A DNA stretch of 64,000 nt from Petroclostridium sp. X23 (GCF_030013905.1 NZ_CP124862.1:4467051-4531050); one strand, 5' to 3'. Shown: positions 28,897 through 37,746, counted from the first letter of the stretch. The notes: generated by a model not told the origin, from the sequence alone. Program-made: numbers and translations.

Positions 28897-29820
28897 ATGG
28901 AAGAAAATAATACTGAAATGAATAAAAAGATAGGTTCGTCTACCATCCAAATGAAAAGAACAGATACATGTCCGCTATGTAATTCAGAATTTACAGCCGG
29001 TTTTTATGATTACGAAAAATTTTCATTGATAGTCTGTAATAATTGTGGATTAGTTTTTCAGAATTGCAGTAATAAAGCCGATGTTAATCAATTAATATCT
29101 GAAGTTTATGATTTGAACTGGGTGAATATGCGCCATAAATATTTAAGAAATACTTTTATTGAGCATGCCACTTTTAATACTATGTTGTTGGAAATCTTCT
29201 GCCAAAGGAAAGGAAAACTTCTTGAAATCGGAGCCGGTACCGGAGAATTCCTTTTCTTGGCACAAGAGGCCGGTTGGGACGCAATTGGCTTAGAACCATC
29301 CCTGAAGGCTTGTCAATACGCGAAAGATAAATATGAACTACATTTGATCAATAATCTTTGGAATGCAAATCTTTTTGAGCAATCGGAATTATTTGATGTA
29401 ATCGTGTTTTGGCATGTATTGGAACATATAGCCAACCCGGTAAGTTTTCTGAAGGAGTTATGGTCACGGCTCAATTCTGATGGACTCATTATGTTTAGTG
29501 TACCCAATAGAAATTCATTAACCAATAGTCTTTACAAACATTTTTCGCCCATATTTACGGAGCCGGACCATTTGTTTCATTACTCTGCTGATAACCTGTC
29601 AATGTTAATGGATAAGTCCTCTTTTAAAGTTATTTCGCTTTTTTCAAGAGAAGAGTTGAATCGCTTAAATACGGATATAGCAGTTAGCAATCAACGAGTG
29701 GGTTCACTTAAATCTACAAGTTTCGAGGAATCAATGAGTTTAATGGTTCGGTTACAGTCGGATTTTCAGGGACATGAGTTATTTTGCATTGCCCGAAAGA
29801 AAGGTGGGTCTAATGAGTGA
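28897..29820 (+). CDS. Zn-knuckle class I SAM methyltransferase
   Basis: A 307-residue methyltransferase. An N-terminal knuckle (CPLCNSEFTAGFYDYEKF then CNNCGLVFQN) is followed by the SAM-binding fold with motif I LLEIGAGTGEFLFLA, an acidic end of strand 2 in AIGLEPS, and FDVIVFWHVLEHIANP. This is the Methyltransf_11/23 layout seen in sugar C- or O-methyltransferases of surface-polysaccharide loci. The frame extends to ATG 28867, but GAGGTGGTTGAA fits ATG 28897. It overlaps the next methyltransferase by 8 bp, so the two are translationally coupled. Confidence 0.82.
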   Translation: MEENNTEMNKKIGSSTIQMKRTDTCPLCNSEFTAGFYDYEKFSLIVCNNCGLVFQNCSNKADVNQLISEVYDLNWVNMRHKYLRNTFIEHATFNTMLLEIFCQRKGKLLEIGAGTGEFLFLAQEAGWDAIGLEPSLKACQYAKDKYELHLINNLWNANLFEQSELFDVIVFWHVLEHIANPVSFLKELWSRLNSDGLIMFSVPNRNSLTNSLYKHFSPIFTEPDHLFHYSADNLSMLMDKSSFKVISLFSREELNRLNTDIAVSNQRVGSLKSTSFEESMSLMVRLQSDFQGHELFCIARKKGGSNE

Positions 29821-30538
29821 AATATGGGATAAGATCTGGCAGCAGGAATTGGTAGAGTGGGATAATCTTTCGGCGGAGATTTATAGAGTACTAAAAAGAG
29901 AGATAGGGAATTTTAGCGGGAAAAGGATTTTAGATGCGGGGTCAGGCTCAGGACGTATTTCTTTAAGACTTGCTCTTGAAGGTGCTGAGGTTACGTTGTT
30001 GGATTATTCAGATAAAGCTTTGGAGGTTTCACAGAAATATTTTAATCAACACGGTGCTGCAGCGAATTTTATTAAAGCAGACCTGACAAAGCCATTGCCT
30101 TTTAAAGAGAGTACTTTTGACATTGTCTGGAATGGCGGGGTCATGGAACACTTTCGGTTGGAAGATCAAATTGCTATCACAAAAGAATTCTCACGGGTTG
30201 CTAAAGAATTTCATACATTTAATCCGAATGCACAAAGCTTTTTTTACCGGTTAGGGAAATGGGTTGCAGAATCTGCAAACATCTGGCGGTATGGGGTCGA
30301 ATATCCTGTTAAAACCATGAAACATATTTTTGAGCAGTCTGATTTTACACTCCAAAAGGAGTATTCCATTGCCCATATGGTATCACTTGATTTTTTAGTA
30401 TATCTTAATGGGGGTAATAATGTGGCACAGGCTGTACAATTATATCTACAGAGTCTGGATGAGCAAGAACAAAGTGGAATAATGGAACAGATGGGAGGGT
30501 ATCTGCTATACTCAAAAGGATGCAAAGAACTAAAGTAA
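29813..30538 (+). CDS. Class I SAM-dependent methyltransferase
   Basis: A 241-residue protein with motif I ILDAGSGSGRISLRLA, LLDYSDKAL at the end of strand 2, NFIKADLTKPLPF and FDIVWNGGVMEHF. The ATG lies inside the end of the previous gene behind AAAGGTGGG. Substrate unknown; the context points to modification of a surface glycan or glycoprotein. It is the last gene of the glycosyltransferase operon, with a terminator 22 bp after it. Confidence 0.85.
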   Translation: MSEIWDKIWQQELVEWDNLSAEIYRVLKREIGNFSGKRILDAGSGSGRISLRLALEGAEVTLLDYSDKALEVSQKYFNQHGAAANFIKADLTKPLPFKESTFDIVWNGGVMEHFRLEDQIAITKEFSRVAKEFHTFNPNAQSFFYRLGKWVAESANIWRYGVEYPVKTMKHIFEQSDFTLQKEYSIAHMVSLDFLVYLNGGNNVAQAVQLYLQSLDEQEQSGIMEQMGGYLLYSKGCKELK

Positions 30539-30559
30539 GCTTTGCCCAATAATTATTTG

Positions 30560-30591
30560 CCTCTACAGTTAGCCGGTAGAGGTTTATTTTT
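30560..30591 (+). terminator. Intrinsic terminator of the glycosyltransferase operon
   Basis: CCTCTAC and GTAGAGG form a stem with a 9-base loop, followed by TTTATTTTT. Confidence 0.88.
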
Positions 30592-30712
30592 GCTGTAATC
30601 TTTGATAATTGCAGTTCACTTTTATATAGATATTACATAATATGAATTATCAATAAATGAGATAGAATATTCTGCATTCAAATAATAAACAATTTATAGA
30701 GGAGTGAATTAT

Positions 30713-30970
30713 ATGGATTATTATCTGGCAATATACTCATCAGTGACATTGGCTAACAGGGTCAAAAGAAATATGCCCAGAGATGGAGAGTACGTAGGAG
30801 TCGTGCATACACCCAGATCTATTACTAAGGGCGGCTGCAGCTATGCACTCCGGTTTAAACAACATAAGTTATCCAAGGTAAAACAGGTATCTGAAGAATA
30901 CGGTATAAAAATAAAAGCATTATATAAAGAGAGTATGAGTAATGGGCAAAAAGTATATATGGAATATTAG
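30713..30970 (+). CDS. DUF3343 family protein
   Basis: An 85-residue protein matching the DUF3343 pattern: DYYLAIYSSVTLANRVKRN, an internal VVHTPRSITKGGCSYALRF with the conserved GGCSYALR segment, and a short C-terminal strand. The function is not established; relatives occur near sulfur- and selenium-related genes, but nothing here supports that. AGAGGAGTGAATTAT precedes ATG 30713; the GTG at 30704 is part of the ribosome site. It is a single gene between two terminators. Confidence 0.8.
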   Translation: MDYYLAIYSSVTLANRVKRNMPRDGEYVGVVHTPRSITKGGCSYALRFKQHKLSKVKQVSEEYGIKIKALYKESMSNGQKVYMEY

Positions 30971-30977
30971 AAAGAGA

Positions 30978-31011
30978 GATACCAGAGATCGTGGCTGGTA
31001 TCTTTTATTTT
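30978..31011 (+). terminator. Intrinsic terminator
   Basis: GATACCAG and CTGGTATC form a stem around a 9-base loop, followed by TTTTATTTT. Confidence 0.88.
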
Positions 31012-31083
31012 AAGTAAAGGTAACATAATTTTTTTTTTGTCATATGATAAATATGAAAGAAAATGTAGAAGAAGGTGAGTTTT

Positions 31084-32148
31084 ATGAAAGCGCTGATTCT
31101 ATGTGGCGGTACAGGTTCAAGGCTTCAGCCCATTACATTTACGAAAGCGAAACAATTAATTCCTGTGGCCAATAAGCCGGTGATCTATTATGCGATAGAG
31201 GCAATGGCTAAAACGGGCATATCAGAAATCGGGATCATAGTGGGAGATGTAAAAAGTGAGGTTATACAGCATGTTGGAAATGGCCGACAATGGGGCGTGA
31301 ATATCAGCTATATAGTTCAACAAGAGCCTCTCGGGCTGGCACATGCGGTAAAGGTTGCACAACCATTCCTTAAAGAAGAAGATTTTCTAATGTTTTTGGG
31401 AGACAATCTTATATGGGATGGGTTAGAGCGATTTATTGATCAATTCTACAATAAAAAAATGAATGCACTGGTTGTATTAAGTAAAGTGAATGATCCCCAA
31501 AAGTATGGTGTCGCCGTATTGGAAAACGGAGATATTGTGGAATTAGTTGAAAAGCCAAAGAAATATGTAAGTGATATGGCCATTGTCGGGCTGTACATTT
31601 TTGATAAAAATATTTTTTCTGCAATAGAAAGTATAAAACCTTCCTGGCGCAATGAACTGGAAATAACCGATGCTATTCAGGAAATGGTGAAGAGGGGATA
31701 TAAGGTAGGTTACAGTGAATTAGAGAAATGGTGGAAAGACACGGGCAATCCCCGGGATATACTGGAAGCCAATCAAAGGATGCTTGATGATATTAGCAGC
31801 CGTAATGACGGAATAGTAGATCAACATTCGGTTTTACAAGGAAAAGTCATCATAGGTAAAGATACAAAAGTAGTTAACAGTATGATTAGAGGGCCGGCAG
31901 CTATAGGAGAAAAAAACACAATCAGAGATGCATATGTCGGTCCCTACACGGCTATTGACAGAGAATGCACTATAGAAAGTGCGGAAGTGGAGAACAGCAT
32001 CATCATGGAGAACTGTGCGATTATCAATATTAAAAGCAGGATTAGCGACAGTTTGATTGGCAGCAATGTAGAAATCATAAGCAATGATGAGCTGCCGGCA
32101 ACCGCTTCTTTTGTTATCGGAGATAAGTGTAAAATCAAGATCAAGTGA
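31084..32148 (+). CDS. rfbA: Glucose-1-phosphate thymidylyltransferase, long form
   Basis: A 354-residue nucleotidyltransferase that makes dTDP-glucose from dTTP and glucose-1-phosphate. GGTGSRLQP and TKAKQLIPVANKPV form the nucleotide-binding loop; FLMFLGDNLIWDG and WKDTGNPRDILEAN are typical. The last 110 residues form hexapeptide repeats of a left-handed beta helix (VIIGKDTKVVNSMIRGPAAI), as in the long archaeal- and Gram-positive-type RfbA. GTG 31075 is in frame, but GAAGGTGAG serves ATG 31084. It is the first gene of a four-gene sugar operon. Confidence 0.92.
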   Translation: MKALILCGGTGSRLQPITFTKAKQLIPVANKPVIYYAIEAMAKTGISEIGIIVGDVKSEVIQHVGNGRQWGVNISYIVQQEPLGLAHAVKVAQPFLKEEDFLMFLGDNLIWDGLERFIDQFYNKKMNALVVLSKVNDPQKYGVAVLENGDIVELVEKPKKYVSDMAIVGLYIFDKNIFSAIESIKPSWRNELEITDAIQEMVKRGYKVGYSELEKWWKDTGNPRDILEANQRMLDDISSRNDGIVDQHSVLQGKVIIGKDTKVVNSMIRGPAAIGEKNTIRDAYVGPYTAIDRECTIESAEVENSIIMENCAIINIKSRISDSLIGSNVEIISNDELPATASFVIGDKCKIKIK

Positions 32149-32157
32149 GGCGATTTT

Positions 32158-32619
32158 ATGGAATTAATTGAAGGAGTAAAAATTAAAAAGCTCAAATGTA
32201 TACCCGATGAGCGGGGAAGGCTAATGGAAATACTTCGTAATGATGATGAGCTATTTATTAAATTTGGTCAGGTTTATATTACCGCTGCATATCCGGGAGT
32301 GGTAAAAGCTTGGCACTATCATAAAAAGCAGACCGACCATTTTGTCGTGTTAAAAGGGATGATGAAGGTAGTACTCTATGATGCACGGGAGGGCTCCTCT
32401 ACTTTTGGAAAGATTAATGAATTTTTTATGGGAGAGTCAAATCATATATTGCTTCAAATACCTAATGGAGTGTTTCACGGGTTTAAATGTATAAGTGAGC
32501 AAGAAGCAATGGTACTAAATATTCCTACAGAACTGTATGATTATTCTCAACCTGATGAATATCGGATTCCACCTCATGGAGATGATATTCCATACTCGTG
32601 GGAAAGGAAAGATGGATGA
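32158..32619 (+). CDS. dTDP-4-dehydrorhamnose 3,5-epimerase family cupin
   Basis: A 153-residue RmlC-like cupin. GVKIKKLKCIPDERGRLMEI opens it, AWHYHKKQTDHFVVLKG carries the conserved His region, followed by VVLYDAREGSSTFG and IPNGVFHGFKC. It should epimerise or isomerise the dTDP-4-keto-6-deoxy sugar made by the next gene product. The WHYHKKQTD form differs from classical RfbC (RGLHYQ) and is closer to epimerases of modified deoxysugars, so the exact product is open. No rfbD reductase is in the operon. It starts 9 bp after rfbA and overlaps rfbB by 4 bp. Confidence 0.8.
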   Translation: MELIEGVKIKKLKCIPDERGRLMEILRNDDELFIKFGQVYITAAYPGVVKAWHYHKKQTDHFVVLKGMMKVVLYDAREGSSTFGKINEFFMGESNHILLQIPNGVFHGFKCISEQEAMVLNIPTELYDYSQPDEYRIPPHGDDIPYSWERKDG

Positions 32620-33596
32620 TGAAGAAAATTTTAGTGACAGGCGGCTGCGGCTTTATAGGAAGCAATTTCATACGACATCTGCTACAATTACAGGATGATA
32701 TCTTTATAATAAATATCGATAAGCTCACTTATGCCGGAAATATGAGAAATCTCTCGGATATTAACGGGCTTAATAACTATGCTTTCATCCGACAAGATAT
32801 ATGTCATGATGATGCAATGCAGGCCATCTTTAAACAGGGAATAGATTACGTTATTAATTTTGCGGCAGAATCACATGTGGACAGAAGCATTGAAGATTCT
32901 CAAGTTTTTATCAAAAGTAATATTTTAGGGACACAAGTTCTTCTAAATAACAGTTTAAAGTATGGCGTAAAAAAATACATTCAGATTTCTACTGATGAGG
33001 TATATGGATCACTATCTTTAGATGGTACAGATGCTTTTGCTGAAGATACCCCTTTATCCCCGCGTAACCCTTATTCCGCAACTAAAGCAAGTGCCGATAT
33101 GTTGGTCAAATCCTATTACCATACCTATGGACTGCCCGTAATGATTACACGATGTTCAAATAACTATGGTGAGTTCCAGCATCCTGAGAAGCTGATCCCT
33201 AAAACAATCGTTAATGCAATAAGGGAGCAGCCTATAGGCATTTATGGTGATGGATTGAATGTAAGGGACTGGATATATGTTCAAGACCATTGCAGCGCTA
33301 TTCAAAGGGTACTAGAGAAAGGAATTGCGGGAGAAGTTTATAATATAGGCGCAAATTATGAGATTTCTAATATTGATATAGTAAAGCACATATTGAAACA
33401 TCTCGGGAAAACAGAAGACTTGATTAAATTTACAAAAGACCGGCCGGGACATGACAGAAGATATGCTATGAACTCCGGAAAGATACAAAGAGAGCTGGGA
33501 TGGACACCAAAGACTGACTTTCAAATAGGAATCGCTAATACAATTGAATGGTATATGCGAAACAAGGACTGGTGGAAATCTGTTCAGCAAAGATAG
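32616..33596 (+). CDS. rfbB: dTDP-glucose 4,6-dehydratase
   Basis: A 326-residue short-chain dehydrogenase-type enzyme producing dTDP-4-keto-6-deoxyglucose. NAD-binding GGCGFIGSNF, NFAAESHVDRSI, catalytic STDEVYG and YSATKASADMLVK, and the C-terminal RPGHDRRYAMN are all diagnostic. The ATG at 32616 overlaps the cupin's TGA and is followed by a second ATG. It is a coupled member of the sugar operon. Confidence 0.95.
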   Translation: MMKKILVTGGCGFIGSNFIRHLLQLQDDIFIINIDKLTYAGNMRNLSDINGLNNYAFIRQDICHDDAMQAIFKQGIDYVINFAAESHVDRSIEDSQVFIKSNILGTQVLLNNSLKYGVKKYIQISTDEVYGSLSLDGTDAFAEDTPLSPRNPYSATKASADMLVKSYYHTYGLPVMITRCSNNYGEFQHPEKLIPKTIVNAIREQPIGIYGDGLNVRDWIYVQDHCSAIQRVLEKGIAGEVYNIGANYEISNIDIVKHILKHLGKTEDLIKFTKDRPGHDRRYAMNSGKIQRELGWTPKTDFQIGIANTIEWYMRNKDWWKSVQQR

Positions 33597-33627
33597 TCTA
33601 AAAAGTAATGCTAATTTGGAGGGAGCA

Positions 33628-34404
33628 ATGATGTCAATACCCGTTTTGAAACCTTCTATAGGTGAAGAAGAAATAAATGCTGTCGTTGAGGTGATGAAAT
33701 CAGGATGGCTGGGTTTGGGACCTAAAACAGAAGAATTTGAAAAGAACTTTGCACAATATATCGGAGCAGATTATGCTGTGGCATTAAATTCGGGAACTGC
33801 AGCACTGCATCTGGCTGTAAAGGTGCTTGGAATTGGTGAAGGTGATGAAGTGATTGTGACGCCAATGACTTTTGTATCTACAGTGCATGCCATAGTATAT
33901 GAAGGCGCTTTACCGGTATTTGCAGATATTGAGAAAGACACCATGAATATAGATGTGGATGATATAGAGAAGAAAATAACCGATAAAACAAAGGCAATTA
34001 TAGTAGTACACATGGCCGGGCATCCATGCGATATGGATAGAATCAATGAACTTGCATCCCGGTATGGGCTTTATGTAATAGAAGATGCAGCCCATGCTTG
34101 CGGAGCAAAATATAAAGGAAAAAGAATAGGAAACAGTTCTAATTTAACTTGCTTTAGCTTTCATGCGGTTAAAAACCTAACCTGTGGTGAAGGTGGGGCA
34201 ATTACTTGCAATAATGAATGGTATAACAGATATTTTAAAGAAATGCGGTGGGTTGGTATTTCTAAAGATACCTGGATTCGGTCTTCCAAAGAAAAGGTGT
34301 ACGCATGGCAGTATTGGATTGATAAGGTTGGATACAAATATCCAATTACACGTTGTCTATGCAATTGGATATTTAGAAAAGATTATTTTGGCAATTTCGG
34401 GTGA
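33628..34404 (+). pseudogene. DegT/DnrJ/EryC1 sugar aminotransferase, frameshifted and cut by the prophage
   Basis: The first 235 residues are a good PLP-dependent sugar aminotransferase: LNSGTAALHLAVKVLG, VVHMAGHPCDMD, VIEDAAHACGAKYKGK and FSFHAVKNLTCGEGGA with the PLP Lys. At about 34340 the frame breaks. The family's next segment (KYQLHDVxxAIG-like) appears only in the +1 frame (NIQLHVVYAIGYLEKI); one extra C in AAATATCCAATTACAC explains it. About 40 bp later homology stops where the serine recombinase gene ends. A normal enzyme has about 370-390 residues, so roughly a third is missing. It would have aminated the dTDP-keto-sugar. GGAGGGAGCA precedes ATG 33628. Confidence 0.8.
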
Positions 34405-35900
34405 ATGGTAATAATAAAATTATCATTTCGCCATTCTTTTTTCTTATAATATATAACGCTGTCTAGTATTTTCTTTAGCATTTTATTTTTATTTTCGGCA
34501 TCCTCGATAGAATCATAAATTTCTAAGATTTTTTCAACTGTTGGAATTACATTTACCTTTGCTTTCTCTTGTTTAATATGGGTTTTAATTAATTCTTGCA
34601 TATCAGCAATGTTTTTTTCTGTTTGAGATATTCTATCAGCAACTATCTGTGATCTTTGCGTGAAAGTTTCTACGTCATATATACCACGCTCTAGAAAATC
34701 AAATAAACTACCTTTTTGTTTATGCAACTCTGTAAGTTCATTACGCATATTACTCAAAGACTTTTCATATAAAATAATCTGACTATTATCAGGTTCAATA
34801 TCTGCGCTGTCTAATTCAGATTTATATTTTGTAATCCAATCTCGTAAGCCTTGTAAAACTTTTTTTTCTACTAATTTTAGCTTACTTGATTTATTTCCAC
34901 ATTTATTTCTACACATTAGTTGATCATCTACATGTTTATATGGTCTTAATACCATTTTATTGCCACAGTTTTTACATATCACAATACCGGCCAATGGATT
35001 TGTAATAGATTTACTTTTTACACAAGGTACATTATTTCGTGAATTTAATATATCCTGAGCCTTATAAAATAATTCTTCATCAATAATCGCCGGATGCTTG
35101 CCATCGACGATAATCCATTCGTTTTTTGGCCTTTGAGCAGATGTTTTATATTTTTTTTCTTTAAAGTATTCACGTTTCTTCCAGGAAAGTTTACCAATAT
35201 ATACAGGATTCTTAATCATATTAATAATTACTTGGTGGTTCCAGTCTAGGCCCATGGCCGATTTATACCCCATCTCATTTAACTTTTCTTCAATGATTGT
35301 ACAACCGTTCCCTTTTACATACTCATTAAAAATAAATCTCACTATTTCAGCTTGCTCTTTATTTTCTTTTAAAGTTCTGCTTTTTTGATCTGAGTATATA
35401 TCATATCCATAAGGAGGTACGCTGGCAATATAATTACCTTCTTGCAGTGATCGGATTCTACCTGATTGCAAACGCCTGGTAATGATCTTCAATTCCTTCC
35501 TAGCCATAAATGCTTCAAATTCGCTATATTCTTCATCAAATTCATCATGTAGATCGTATACCTTCCGTGGAGTAATTACCTTAGTATTATTTTTCTTTAA
35601 TGTTTCTAAAATAAGCCCCTGCTCTTGCATGTTACCACGGCCAAGACGGTCTAAGTCCATACATAATACTGCATCATATAATTTATTTTCGATATCTTGC
35701 AAAAGCTCAAGCATTTTAGGCCGATGTATCAAGGATTCACCAGATACGATCTCTTCATATATTTGTACTATATTTAAGTTCATTTCTTTGGCGACCTTTA
35801 GCAGTGCTTTTCTATGCTTTGCAAGGGTTTCTCCTTCGCCGTGCTTTTCTGCTTCTTCATCCGCCCTAGATTTGCGCAGATATATACATACTCTGTTCAT
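34383..35900 (-). CDS. Large serine recombinase (phage integrase)
   Basis: A 505-residue site-specific recombinase. The N-terminal resolvase domain holds the nucleophile Ser11 in YLRKSRA and the LDRLGRG segment. A recombinase domain follows (about 160-290), then a zinc ribbon (CKNCGNKMVLRP and CRNKCGNK) and a coiled-coil region (about 370-450). It integrates and, with a directionality factor, excises the element. Its TAA lies within a few bases of the broken DegT gene, the standard place beside attL. AAGGTGATTGT precedes the ATG. The last codons therefore border directly on host DNA. Confidence 0.95.
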   Translation of the reverse strand: MNRVCIYLRKSRADEEAEKHGEGETLAKHRKALLKVAKEMNLNIVQIYEEIVSGESLIHRPKMLELLQDIENKLYDAVLCMDLDRLGRGNMQEQGLILETLKKNNTKVITPRKVYDLHDEFDEEYSEFEAFMARKELKIITRRLQSGRIRSLQEGNYIASVPPYGYDIYSDQKSRTLKENKEQAEIVRFIFNEYVKGNGCTIIEEKLNEMGYKSAMGLDWNHQVIINMIKNPVYIGKLSWKKREYFKEKKYKTSAQRPKNEWIIVDGKHPAIIDEELFYKAQDILNSRNNVPCVKSKSITNPLAGIVICKNCGNKMVLRPYKHVDDQLMCRNKCGNKSSKLKLVEKKVLQGLRDWITKYKSELDSADIEPDNSQIILYEKSLSNMRNELTELHKQKGSLFDFLERGIYDVETFTQRSQIVADRISQTEKNIADMQELIKTHIKQEKAKVNVIPTVEKILEIYDSIEDAENKNKMLKKILDSVIYYKKKEWRNDNFIITIHPKLPK

Positions 35901-35934
35901 ACAATCACCTTATCTGTTATTTAATACATTCTAT

Positions 35935-36441
35935 CTATATTTTCTCAAAAATATGTATAGAGGGCAAGTTATAAAGATATAAATATCTTATATCGTCGAT
36001 ATCCCATATAGGATTCTTTCTTGCCATAAATTTGAACTTCTGTAGTAGAAAGTCCTGTGTAACCAAGAAATAATCTGCTAGTTGTGAGAAGGAAGTGGCA
36101 AGCTTGTCCCTTAGAACATCCAGCACCTTACTGGTGGGGATCAGAAAATCAGTGGCCCATTTTAAGGCCAGCAGCTCCTTTTTGTCAATTTCAATACGGT
36201 CCTGGTAGCACATGTACTTCCTGGGTGTAATGTCCCCAATGGTAGTCCGGTAATGGCCTATTTCTTCGGCTAGCACGGTACGGTATAATCTTTCATTATT
36301 TCTAATGCATTCATTTATTAGAATAATGTAATAGTCCCCGTCATAGTTGTAATAGCCTAGTACTGATTCCGGAAGAGGGGCAAATTCTATTATAATACGG
36401 CACTTTGTAAGAATTGTTTCTAGTTTTTCTGTCTCTATCAT
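35935..36441 (-). CDS. ImmA/IrrE-like protein with altered HExxH motif
   Basis: A 168-residue protein of the ImmA/IrrE (DUF955) type found next to phage repressors; ImmA cleaves the repressor to trigger induction. The core reads LAEEIGHYRTT, so the first zinc-ligand His of HExxH is Glu, as in a common phage subgroup; peptidase activity is therefore uncertain. The frame is open further upstream to 36624, but GGAGGACATTTTT fits the ATG at 36441. It lies 34 bp upstream of the recombinase gene on the same strand. Confidence 0.75.
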   Translation of the reverse strand: MIETEKLETILTKCRIIIEFAPLPESVLGYYNYDGDYYIILINECIRNNERLYRTVLAEEIGHYRTTIGDITPRKYMCYQDRIEIDKKELLALKWATDFLIPTSKVLDVLRDKLATSFSQLADYFLVTQDFLLQKFKFMARKNPIWDIDDIRYLYLYNLPSIHIFEKI

Positions 36442-36658
36442 AAAAATGTCCTCCACAAAATACGAATATGTGTTCTGTATTATAACACATTTTGGAAAAG
36501 AGGTAAAGTGAAAAGAAGGTAAAGAAGGGAAGTGGAGATAACAATTATATTTTTGTGTATGCTTTAGAAAATTAATGAAAGTAAAAGAGAATTGAAAGGA
36601 ATGGCGAAATAAAAACTTTGACAATTGAACATGTGGTTAAGATACATGAAAATACTAT

Positions 36659-36699
36659 GCCGTGTATATGAAAAAGGTAATTTACTATTATTACACGGC
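36659..36699. terminator. Hairpin downstream of the Nif11-type gene
   Basis: GCCGTGTA and TACACGGC form an 8-bp stem around a long AT-rich loop. It lies just beyond the stop of the leftward Nif11-type gene. No strong T-run is present, so termination is not certain. Confidence 0.45.
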
Positions 36700-36716
36700 C
36701 CATTGACTCATTGACT

Positions 36717-37133
36717 TTAATTATCAAGACGTACTATTTCAGTTTTTTCCTTAAAAAAGAAATATCCGTTGTTGCATTTGTAATATTTCCACTCACGGCT
36801 ATTACCATCACCAACCTGATAATCGAATTTTGAACAACTCCAACATATACTGGAACAATATAATTTGCGACACATTAATGATCTATATAAATCATTCATT
36901 AGATCACCTAGCCAGCCTCCGCCGGTTACATTGTTAAGCTCTTCGTCAGATAATTCGGTAGCCTTCTGATCAGAGGATGTAAATTCTTTCAATTCTTCTT
37001 GATTGAACTCGTATCCAGCTTCTTTTAAAATAGCAAAAAGTTCAGATTTCGTTTTTACTTCTTTAAGCTTATCTAAAAATACGGGATCATTTTTCAATTC
37101 TTCAATAAATTTTTCTATATTTTCTTTTGACAA
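36717..37133 (-). CDS. Nif11-type leader peptide (putative RiPP precursor)
   Basis: A 138-residue protein. The N-terminal 65 residues match Nif11-like leaders: SKENIEKFIEELKNDPVFLD, LFAILKEAGYEFNQEELKEF, LSDEELNNVTGGG with the double-Gly cleavage site. The segment after the site is about 65 residues, Cys- and aromatic-rich (CRKLYCSSICWSCSKF, later KCNNGYFFF), five Cys in all. That is the form of a natural-product precursor, but no lanthionine synthetase, peptidase-transporter or RiPP cyclase lies nearby. The TTG at 37133 is preferred because GAGGTGAG stands just upstream; GTG 37142 is inside that site. Confidence 0.7.
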   Translation of the reverse strand: MSKENIEKFIEELKNDPVFLDKLKEVKTKSELFAILKEAGYEFNQEELKEFTSSDQKATELSDEELNNVTGGGWLGDLMNDLYRSLMCRKLYCSSICWSCSKFDYQVGDGNSREWKYYKCNNGYFFFKEKTEIVRLDN

Positions 37134-37266
37134 AATTCTCACCTCGAAGTTTTTTTATTATGACTATTTATACGCACTAGCTAATAAAGTAGCTCTACGA
37201 GGATGATTAAAAAAACAAGCTTGCTTTGACGGAAGGGATATCCTGCAGTTAGAAATGCAATAAGTA

Positions 37267-37316
37267 AAAGTCTTCCTATGGATAGATAAAAAAATTATCA
37301 TAGGGAGACTTTTTTG
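37267..37316. terminator. Bidirectional hairpin between HMA-like and Nif11-type genes
   Basis: AAGTCTTCCTATGGATA pairs with TATCATAGGGAGACTT, with T residues after it on the + strand and a shorter T-rich run on the other. It follows the stop of the HMA-like gene at once. Confidence 0.65.
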
Positions 37317-37318
37317 TT

Positions 37319-37531
37319 TTATATTTCAATCACACTATAGCCTTTTTCCATAATTGTCTGTTTAATATCGACTAGTCTCACCTTTGCTTCATCATACCTT
37401 ACGGTAACTTTTTTAGATTCCAGGTCTACATTAACATTTTCAACGCCGTCAAGGCCAGTAAGACTTTTGGTAATAGATGTACGGTTACCGTCATTAACCT
37501 GATCCACGTTGAGTTCTGCATTTACAGGCAT
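37319..37531 (-). CDS. Heavy-metal-associated-like domain protein lacking CxxC
   Basis: A 70-residue protein with the ferredoxin-like HMA fold pattern (TSITKSLTGLDGVENVNVDL, KVTVRYDEAKVRLVDIKQTI, GYSVIEI). Canonical members bind Cu+ through MxCxxC in the first loop; here that loop reads NVDQVNDGNRTS with no Cys, so metal binding by that route is unlikely. ATG 37531 is chosen because AAGGTGGTGATATTAATA precedes it; the in-frame GTG upstream is the ribosome site itself. Confidence 0.7.
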   Translation of the reverse strand: MPVNAELNVDQVNDGNRTSITKSLTGLDGVENVNVDLESKKVTVRYDEAKVRLVDIKQTIMEKGYSVIEI

Positions 37532-37670
37532 TATTAATATCACCACCTTGATAATTCTATCTTTACAATCTTTATGGTCTCCAGCTTGAACAGATAAAAC
37601 TCAAGATTTCTTTAAATTTTAATTTCGATCTTTATCAGTACATTTCCATACAACACCATATTTTATAATA

Positions 37671-37746
37671 CATAAAATAACAAAACTATATATTATATGC
37701 AATTGTATGCAAAAATATTTCACATTTTGGAGAACTATGGTAAAAT
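37671..37746 (+). promoter_or_regulatory. Cargo promoter cassette P1
   Basis: CATAAAATAACAAAACTATA opens the cassette; TTTCAC (37718-37723) and TAAAAT (37741-37746), 17 bp apart, are the -35 and -10. The same 76-bp plan recurs at 40311-40386 and 43471-43546 with no length change. P1 is the most diverged of the three. It drives the VanZ-like gene 80 bp downstream. Confidence 0.75.
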
